Origin: Salinivirgaceae bacterium
Lineage (GTDB): Bacteria > Bacteroidota > Bacteroidia > Bacteroidales > SZUA-534
Assembly: GCA_017650325.1 (NCBI GenBank)
Contig: JAGCFC010000034.1
Coordinates: 1 to 35,322 of the forward strand
Direction of reading: 5' to 3'
DNA: 35,322 nucleotides
In this document: piece by piece, positions 30,479 to 35,322 of the stretch
Numbering within the stretch: the stretch's first letter is position 1
How the letters are laid out: every line of letters starts with the position of its first letter
The notes under the pieces: model-generated
Databases searched by the model: none
What the model was told of the DNA's origin: nothing
The model's input: the letters and a program-made list of their open reading frames with translations, nothing else
Position numbers and translations under genes: made by a program

Positions 30479-32608
30479 ATGAAATACGCAACCAAAATTT
30501 ACCAATTCTTCTACAATCCCAAACGGTTGTTTCTAATTCCACTTTATCAGAGAGCATACGCTTGGGAAGCAATTCATTGTAAAAGACTGTTTGATGATAT
30601 TATAAAAGTACATAAGAACAATTTGGCAAGTCATTTTTTCGGTTCGATAGTGTATGTACAAGACAATGAACTTGAGGACGATATTCTTATTATTGATGGC
30701 CAACAGCGTATTACAACTATTTCCATTATTGTTCTTGCATTGAAGAATGCTGTAATGAACAAAGACATAGTTTCCTCATACACAGATGAGCAAGTAAATA
30801 GACGGACAGAATCTTATTTGTTTGCAGAATTTCGTGATGGCAGCAGAAAGATTAGACTGAAGCCCATAGAACGCGACTTAAAAGCCTACGATGCTTTGTT
30901 CTCGAACAACCCGAAAACATTTGTCAAAGAATCAGGTATAACCAAAAACTATGAACTCTTCTATTCACAAATTGTAAAAAGCGGCCTGACTTTTGAAGAT
31001 ATTTTTGATTCTTTGGAGAAACTCATTATCATTGATTTAAGATTGGATTCAAGCGACAATCCGCAATTAATTTTTGAAAGTTTGAATTCCACGGGAAAAG
31101 ATTTGACGGAGGCAGATAAGGTTCGTAACTATCTTTTGATGGCTCTAACAAAAGAGCAACAGGATGAATACTACACAAAATATTGGCGAAAGATTGAGAT
31201 TTGCACCAATGACGACCCGACAATGTTTATACGTGACTTCTTGACAATCAATCTGAAACGTATATGTAACATAGAAAATCTGTATTTCGATTTCAAAGAG
31301 TACGACACGTTATTTCACCTTGATAGAGAAGAATTATTTAAGGAGTTACTTCATTACGCCGAATACTACCAACAAATATCTAAAGGTTTGACGGACAATG
31401 ATAAAGTGAACAGAAAATTAAAGCAATTGGCAAATATCGGTTCTTTTGTGGCTATGCCGTTCTATTTGTCATTCTTTGATTTTGCCCATAAAAACAATTT
31501 GTCATACGAATTGATTTATGAAGTGCTGGATATAACGGAGAATTTCTGGGCAAGAAGAATAATATGCGGTTATCCTGCCAATGCCCTGAACAAACTCTAT
31601 TCAACATTGCACAATGATATAATCAGGATTTTCTCGGCTCATAAAAAGAGGGAATTGCCATTAGACTACTGCCAATATGCAGAAGTGATGAAGTTCGTGT
31701 TGCTGAAAAAACAAGGAAACGCAAAATTCCCTTCCGACTTGGAATTGGACGATTCCTTTAAAACAAGATGGGTTTACAAACTGCCTATTGACTATAGGTA
31801 TTTCTTGTTTGAAAGGATGGAAAACGAGAATAACAAAGAAGGTATAAAGCCTGTTGCCGAGGAAATGAGAAAGGAAACTATAACTATTGAGCATATTATG
31901 CCCCAAACTCTTACTGCACAATGGAAGCAGTCGTTGGGAGAAAACTACGAAGAAATCCACGAAAAATATCTTCATACATTCGCAAATCTTACTTTAACTG
32001 CCTATAATTCAAATTATAGCAATCATTCTTTTGAGGAAAAGCGCGACGGCTACATTGACAAAAAAGGCGAAAAAATATTTGGTTTTAAAGAGTCTGGGTT
32101 CTCTTTGAGTAACTATTTGAAGACTTGCGATACTTGGACAGAAAAAGAATTGATTGAACGCGGACAAATACTTTTATCCAAATTCAAAAACTTGTGGAAT
32201 ATGATATCAACTTCGTACGAACCATTGGAGAAAGAAGTTGATATTGTATCATTTGCCGATGATGAATACGAACTGACAGGCAGAAAACTATTGGCGTTTT
32301 CATTCAAAGGACAAAAATTTGAAGTATACACTTGGAAAGATATGTTACTTCAAGTTTGCCAAATGGTATACAACGAGAACCCTACAACCTTGGTTTATTT
32401 ATGCAAAAAACATTGGTGGTTCTACGAAACGGCGACTTCTGAACGTTCTCGGATTGCCGATGGCGTATATGTACATTCGTCGTGCAGCACAAAAACCAAG
32501 CAATCCATTTTAACATACTTATTCAAAAACTGTGGGATTTCTGACGCCGATTTAGAATTGTATCTTCAGCCACTATCTGACAAGCAAGTTGAGGAAACGG
32601 AAGAATAA
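30479..32608 (+). CDS. DUF262-DUF1524 protein, GmrSD-type restriction nuclease
   Basis: 709 residues. DUF262 (GmrS-like) starts at about 10 with IPLYQRAYAW (20-29) and DGQQRITT (73-80), the ParB-like motif expected to bind and hydrolyse nucleotide; NPQLIFESLNSTGKDLTEADKVRNYLL (about 197-223) is its other marker. DUF1524 (GmrD-like HNH nuclease) is at about 465-530, with TIEHIMPQ (His472) followed by HTFANLTLTAYNSNYSNHSFEEKR. A tail of about 110 residues (GRKLLAFSFKGQKFEVYTWKDML to SDADLELYL) is also seen in other DUF262 proteins as I remember. GmrSD cuts DNA with modified cytosines, as in T-even phages. Both halves are fused here, as in single-chain members. The target is not known. The gene is markedly A+T-rich. 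Confidence 0.93.
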   Translation: MKYATKIYQFFYNPKRLFLIPLYQRAYAWEAIHCKRLFDDIIKVHKNNLASHFFGSIVYVQDNELEDDILIIDGQQRITTISIIVLALKNAVMNKDIVSSYTDEQVNRRTESYLFAEFRDGSRKIRLKPIERDLKAYDALFSNNPKTFVKESGITKNYELFYSQIVKSGLTFEDIFDSLEKLIIIDLRLDSSDNPQLIFESLNSTGKDLTEADKVRNYLLMALTKEQQDEYYTKYWRKIEICTNDDPTMFIRDFLTINLKRICNIENLYFDFKEYDTLFHLDREELFKELLHYAEYYQQISKGLTDNDKVNRKLKQLANIGSFVAMPFYLSFFDFAHKNNLSYELIYEVLDITENFWARRIICGYPANALNKLYSTLHNDIIRIFSAHKKRELPLDYCQYAEVMKFVLLKKQGNAKFPSDLELDDSFKTRWVYKLPIDYRYFLFERMENENNKEGIKPVAEEMRKETITIEHIMPQTLTAQWKQSLGENYEEIHEKYLHTFANLTLTAYNSNYSNHSFEEKRDGYIDKKGEKIFGFKESGFSLSNYLKTCDTWTEKELIERGQILLSKFKNLWNMISTSYEPLEKEVDIVSFADDEYELTGRKLLAFSFKGQKFEVYTWKDMLLQVCQMVYNENPTTLVYLCKKHWWFYETATSERSRIADGVYVHSSCSTKTKQSILTYLFKNCGISDADLELYLQPLSDKQVEETEE

Positions 32609-32640
32609 GGTTTTCAATTAAACCCAAAGCGATTTCTAAT

Positions 32641-33036
32641 ATGACAGAAGATGATTACAAACTTCTTAAAAAGCCACTGCCATTGACTGAAGAAGAATAT
32701 AGACGGGTGGACAAAATCCTTGAGGAATTAGCCAAGGACTACGTTAATGAGGCAGTACCAAGTGATGCGCAATTGGTCGATAGTTCTGGAAATCCAATTA
32801 AATATAAAGTATCACATTTTCATAAGGATAAAAAAGAATACAAAATGTGGTGGGCGAAAATCACCAATTCTATTGGTACACCCGCAATTACTTTCGACAA
32901 GAAAAAAATATATTTTGTATATAGCGATTACCCCTATAAACTGACCAAAGAAGAAGTGGAAATATTCGATAGAGAAAACCCTTATTGGGCCAATTTCTTT
33001 AGAAGCAGAAAAGAAAAATGGGAATCTGATACTTGA
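32641..33036 (+). CDS. Hypothetical protein, 131 residues, third gene of the accessory block
   Basis: It starts 32 bases after the DUF262 gene stop, on the same strand, so it is probably on the same mRNA. I do not recognise the family. It is highly charged, with an acidic start (TEDDY, TEEEYRR), a predicted helix to about residue 38 (RRVDKILEELAKDYVNEA), and a beta-rich middle (VSHFHKDKKEYKMWWAKITNS, KKIYFVYSDYPYKL). No signal peptide or membrane segment. The base composition is A+T-rich like the nuclease gene. Possible roles are a regulator, an inhibitor or an accessory of the nuclease; none can be shown from the sequence. Confidence 0.72.
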   Translation: MTEDDYKLLKKPLPLTEEEYRRVDKILEELAKDYVNEAVPSDAQLVDSSGNPIKYKVSHFHKDKKEYKMWWAKITNSIGTPAITFDKKKIYFVYSDYPYKLTKEEVEIFDRENPYWANFFRSRKEKWESDT

Positions 33037-33118
33037 AAAAGAAGAATCAAAGCATAAACAAGAAAAGGTATAAAAAACACGACCCCCACCATTAACATAA
33101 TCAGTTAGAAACAAATAA

Positions 33119-33146
33119 TTCTGTGTAAATCAGTGTCATTCCGTGT
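33119..33146 (-). repeat. Right, inverted copy of the intergenic repeat
   Basis: Read on the minus strand, ACACGGAAT (33146-33138) is followed by CACTGATTTACACAGAA (33135-33119). The second part matches 15 of 17 bases of the left element at 30349-30365. Both lie in non-coding DNA outside the DUF262 / 131-aa gene pair. Confidence 0.75.
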
Positions 33147-33183
33147 CGTCAGTGCGAAACAACAATCCACGTTAATCACCAAC

Positions 33184-33215
33184 AAAAAAGGCCGCCCAAT
33201 CGAGCAGCCTTTTTC
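33184..33215 (-). terminator. Intrinsic terminator of the serC-serA unit
   Basis: On the minus strand AAAAAGGC and GCCTTTTTT pair, with further inner G-C pairs and one mismatch. It lies 20 bases after the serA stop at 33235. Confidence 0.8.
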
Positions 33216-33234
33216 TGTATCGGTTTGAAACGAA

Positions 33235-34158
33235 TTACTTGTTCACCTGGAATTTCTTGTTGCCAGTGGCGAAGAAATCGACAATCTGATTGGCAGCGGC
33301 CAAGCCAGCGTTGATGTTGGCCTCGGCGGTCTGTGCGCCCATCTTTTTCGGGGTTGCAAAGTAGCGGCCCTCGAATTTCGCTTTGAAATCGGCATCGGCA
33401 TCAGGAGCAATGTCGGTGATGTATTTCAAATCCTGGCGCTCTTCCATCAGTTTGATGAGTTCAGCCTCGTTGATGACCTCTTTGCGGGCAGTGTTGATAA
33501 CAATGCCGCCTTTCTTCATCTTGTTGACAAGAGCGTAGTTGATGCTCTCTTTTGTTTCAGGAGTTGCAGGAATGTGAAGCGATACAATGTCGCAATTCTC
33601 AAACAAAGCGTCCTGATTGTCAACGGCTTTAACACCAGCGGCTTCAATAGCCTCTTTCGGGCAGAAAGCGTCGTAGGCGTAAACATCCATATCGAAACCT
33701 TTAGCCACGCGGGCAACATTGCGGCCAACCTGACCGAAGGCAAGGATTCCGAGTTTCTTGCCCTTGAGTTCGGTACCCGATTTGCCATTGTAGAAGTTAC
33801 GAACGGCAAACACAAGCAGACCAAACACGAGCTCAGCCACAGCGTTTGAGTTCTGACCCGGTGTGTTCATCACCACGATACCGCGTTTTGTTGCGGCCTC
33901 AAGGTCAACATTGTCGTAGCCGGCACCTGCGCGGACAACAATCTTAAGGTTCTTTCCGGCAGCCATCACCTCGTCGGTAACTTTGTCGGAACGGATTATG
34001 ATAGCATCGGCATCAGCCACAGCGTCAAGCAGTTGCTGTTTGTCGGTGTAGTTTTCCAGCAATTTGAATTTATTGCCCGATTTCTCGACAATCTCTTTAA
34101 TGCCGTCAACAGCCTGTTTTGCAAAAGGTTTCTCTGTTGCTACTAATATTGTCTTCAT
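33235..34158 (-). CDS. serA: D-3-phosphoglycerate dehydrogenase-type protein, short form without ACT domain
   Basis: 307 residues, the short type of SerA, ending right after the catalytic domain. It oxidises 3-phosphoglycerate to 3-phosphohydroxypyruvate with NAD, the first step to serine. Visible: VRAGAGYDNVDLEAATKRGIVVMNTPGQNSNAVAE (about 75-109), the Rossmann turn LAFGQVGRNVAR (139-150, with Ala where the first Gly of GxGxxG is usual), VSLHIPATPETK, and Arg225 in NTARKEV. The usual catalytic Glu and His are not there: the region reads ITDIAPDA (247-253) and ATPKKMGAQTAEA, with Lys271 where the family has His. The residue pattern seems typical of Bacteroidota, as I recall. The gene is three bases after serC on the same strand, in the same unit. 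Confidence 0.88.
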   Translation of the reverse strand: MKTILVATEKPFAKQAVDGIKEIVEKSGNKFKLLENYTDKQQLLDAVADADAIIIRSDKVTDEVMAAGKNLKIVVRAGAGYDNVDLEAATKRGIVVMNTPGQNSNAVAELVFGLLVFAVRNFYNGKSGTELKGKKLGILAFGQVGRNVARVAKGFDMDVYAYDAFCPKEAIEAAGVKAVDNQDALFENCDIVSLHIPATPETKESINYALVNKMKKGGIVINTARKEVINEAELIKLMEERQDLKYITDIAPDADADFKAKFEGRYFATPKKMGAQTAEANINAGLAAANQIVDFFATGNKKFQVNK

Positions 34159-34161
34159 TTC

Positions 34162-35247
34162 TTACTTTTTAACTTGTTTTTCAAATTCTGCCATACAGTT
34201 CACAAGAGCCTGGCAGTCCTCGATGGTGCAGGCGTTGTAGCACGATGCGCGGAAACCGCCAACCGAGCGGTGACCCTTGATGCCTACAATGTTGCACTTC
34301 TTTGCGAAATCCATAAACTCGTCCTGATATTGCTCGTTGCCAGGAGTCCAGACGAACGGAATGTTCATACGCGAACGTGAATCCTTCTGAACAGGCGATG
34401 TGAACAGCGAGTTGCGCTCGATTTCAGCGTAAACGATGTTTGCACGCTCGATGGCGAGTTTTTCCATAGCCTCAAGACCGCCAACCGATTTAATCCATTT
34501 CAGAGTCTCGCGGATAGCGAAGATGTTGATGCACGGCGGTGTGTTGTACATTGAGCCGTTCTTCATATGGATGTCGTAGCGCAGCATCGAAGGAATGGCG
34601 CGGTCGGCAACCACGCGGTCGAGCATATCGTCGCGGATGATGACGACTGTACATCCTGCAGGGCCGACGTTCTTTTGTGCGCCAGCGTAGATTACAGCGT
34701 ATTTGCTAACGTCAACCGGGCGGCTCAAGATGTCAGATGACATATCGGCGAACAATGGAACAGGAGAGTCGATGTCAGTCAGAATCTCTGTACCACGAAT
34801 GGTGTTGTTAGTTGTGATGTGCAAGTAATCAACATCAGTCGGGATTGTGTATGAGCCCGGTTTCGGGTAGTAGGTATGGTTTGCAGCCTCTGACGATGCG
34901 ATAATCTCAACCTCACCGAAGAGTTTTGCTTCTTTTATGGCTTTGGATGACCAGGTGCCGGTGTCAACGTATGCTGCCTTTTTCTTCAAGAAGTTGAACG
35001 GAAGCATAGCGAATTGGGTACTTGCGCCACCGCCAAGGAACAGCACGTGATAGTTTGCGGGGATGTTCATCACCTCGTGGAACAAGGCGTCGGCCTCGTC
35101 AATCACTGCCTGGAAATCTTTTGAACGGTGCGACACTTCCAAAATCGATTGTCCGCAGTTATCGAGCTCGATAACGGCTTTGGCTGTGTTCTGCAAAGTT
35201 TGGTCGGACAACTTACACGGTCCTGCATTAAAGATATGCTTTCTCAT
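34162..35247 (-). CDS. serC: Phosphoserine aminotransferase (SerC)
   Basis: 361 residues from ATG 35247 (MRKHIFNAGPCKL). The frame is open up to 35313, but the extra 22 residues contain the -7 element region and no family similarity. FNAGPCKL (6-13) and LGGGASTQFAMLPFNF (71-86) are SerC motifs. Lys192 in IYAGAQKNVGPAG binds PLP. TTNNTIRGTE and GHRSVGGFRASCYNA line the active site. It transfers the amino group of glutamate to 3-phosphohydroxypyruvate, the second step of serine synthesis, and also serves pyridoxine synthesis in some bacteria. It is the first gene of the serC-serA unit. Confidence 0.96.
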   Translation of the reverse strand: MRKHIFNAGPCKLSDQTLQNTAKAVIELDNCGQSILEVSHRSKDFQAVIDEADALFHEVMNIPANYHVLFLGGGASTQFAMLPFNFLKKKAAYVDTGTWSSKAIKEAKLFGEVEIIASSEAANHTYYPKPGSYTIPTDVDYLHITTNNTIRGTEILTDIDSPVPLFADMSSDILSRPVDVSKYAVIYAGAQKNVGPAGCTVVIIRDDMLDRVVADRAIPSMLRYDIHMKNGSMYNTPPCINIFAIRETLKWIKSVGGLEAMEKLAIERANIVYAEIERNSLFTSPVQKDSRSRMNIPFVWTPGNEQYQDEFMDFAKKCNIVGIKGHRSVGGFRASCYNACTIEDCQALVNCMAEFEKQVKK

Positions 35248-35291
35248 AATTAAATAGATAAATAATTCTGTTTGTTTGTAGAAAACGAGCG

Positions 35292-35299
35292 CAAATGTA
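35292..35299 (-). promoter_or_regulatory. -7 promoter element for serC-serA
   Basis: On the minus strand TACATTTG (35299-35292) fits TAnnTTTG, 44 bases upstream of the serC ATG at 35247. It rules out the longer serC frame as the start. Confidence 0.55.
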
Positions 35300-35322
35300 A
35301 CCATTTTATTCATTGGCTACAG

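Noticed and set aside
35248..35313. Longer N-terminus of SerC
   Set aside because: It covers the -7 element TACATTTG and adds residues absent from the family.

Overview
The window comes from a chromosome of a Bacteroidota bacterium, most likely a gut-type Bacteroidales. The evidence is the repeated TAnnTTTG -7 promoter element in front of genes and tRNAs, the absence of Shine-Dalgarno sequences, and several lineage-typical genes: a TonB-dependent receptor with a CarboxypepD_reg-like domain, a DUF3822-rsmD pair, an HU gene followed by a tiny basic ribosomal-type protein gene and an rng gene, a serC-serA pair, DUF1015, and a BspA-type leucine-rich protein with a C-terminal type IX secretion sorting domain. 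I cannot name the genus from this.

Layout. 1-609 is the 5' part of purT (minus strand). It is followed by an unknown polytopic membrane protein, tRNA-Gln(CTG), an orphan 218-aa protein, and a minus-strand pair of secreted or lipoprotein esterases (alpha/beta hydrolase and SGNH hydrolase). Next come tRNA-Asp(GTC), an RDD membrane protein, a YjbQ-family protein and a TonB-dependent receptor (6590-9028). 9146-11617 holds a divergent pair: a nucleoside-recognition/Gate membrane protein and an exported C1 (bleomycin hydrolase-like) peptidase. A four-cysteine 78-aa protein follows. 12033-14144 is the rng / 29-aa basic protein / HU block, then an unexplained 646-bp gap and a RecD-like helicase.

16562-19191 runs on the plus strand: a membrane-anchored protein of unknown function, DUF3822, rsmD and a SlyD-like FKBP with a cysteine tail. 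After it come a small charged protein, an NHS-family MFS nucleoside transporter, a ROK sugar kinase and a WbqC protein. 22748-29083 runs on the minus strand: a 1015-aa leucine-rich-repeat surface protein containing a 138-bp super-repeat, a TPR protein, purU and DUF1015. The end of the window is serA and serC (minus).

The accessory part is 29258-33036, on the plus strand, lying between DUF1015 and serA-serC. It holds a RhuM-family gene, a fused DUF262-DUF1524 (GmrSD-type) nuclease gene, and an unrecognised 131-aa gene directly downstream of the nuclease. It is visibly more A+T-rich than its neighbours, and its last two genes are bracketed by short inverted copies of one repeat motif. This is the best candidate in the window for an undescribed system, probably anti-phage defence; that function is inferred from family and context.

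Metabolic links. PurU (27694-26828) releases formate from 10-formyl-THF, and PurT (609-1) uses formate for purine synthesis. SerC and SerA supply serine, the main one-carbon donor. The NupG-like transporter and the Gate protein both suggest nucleoside handling. The two esterases and the TonB receptor suggest use of external polymers. No rRNA, CRISPR array, transposase or integrase was seen.
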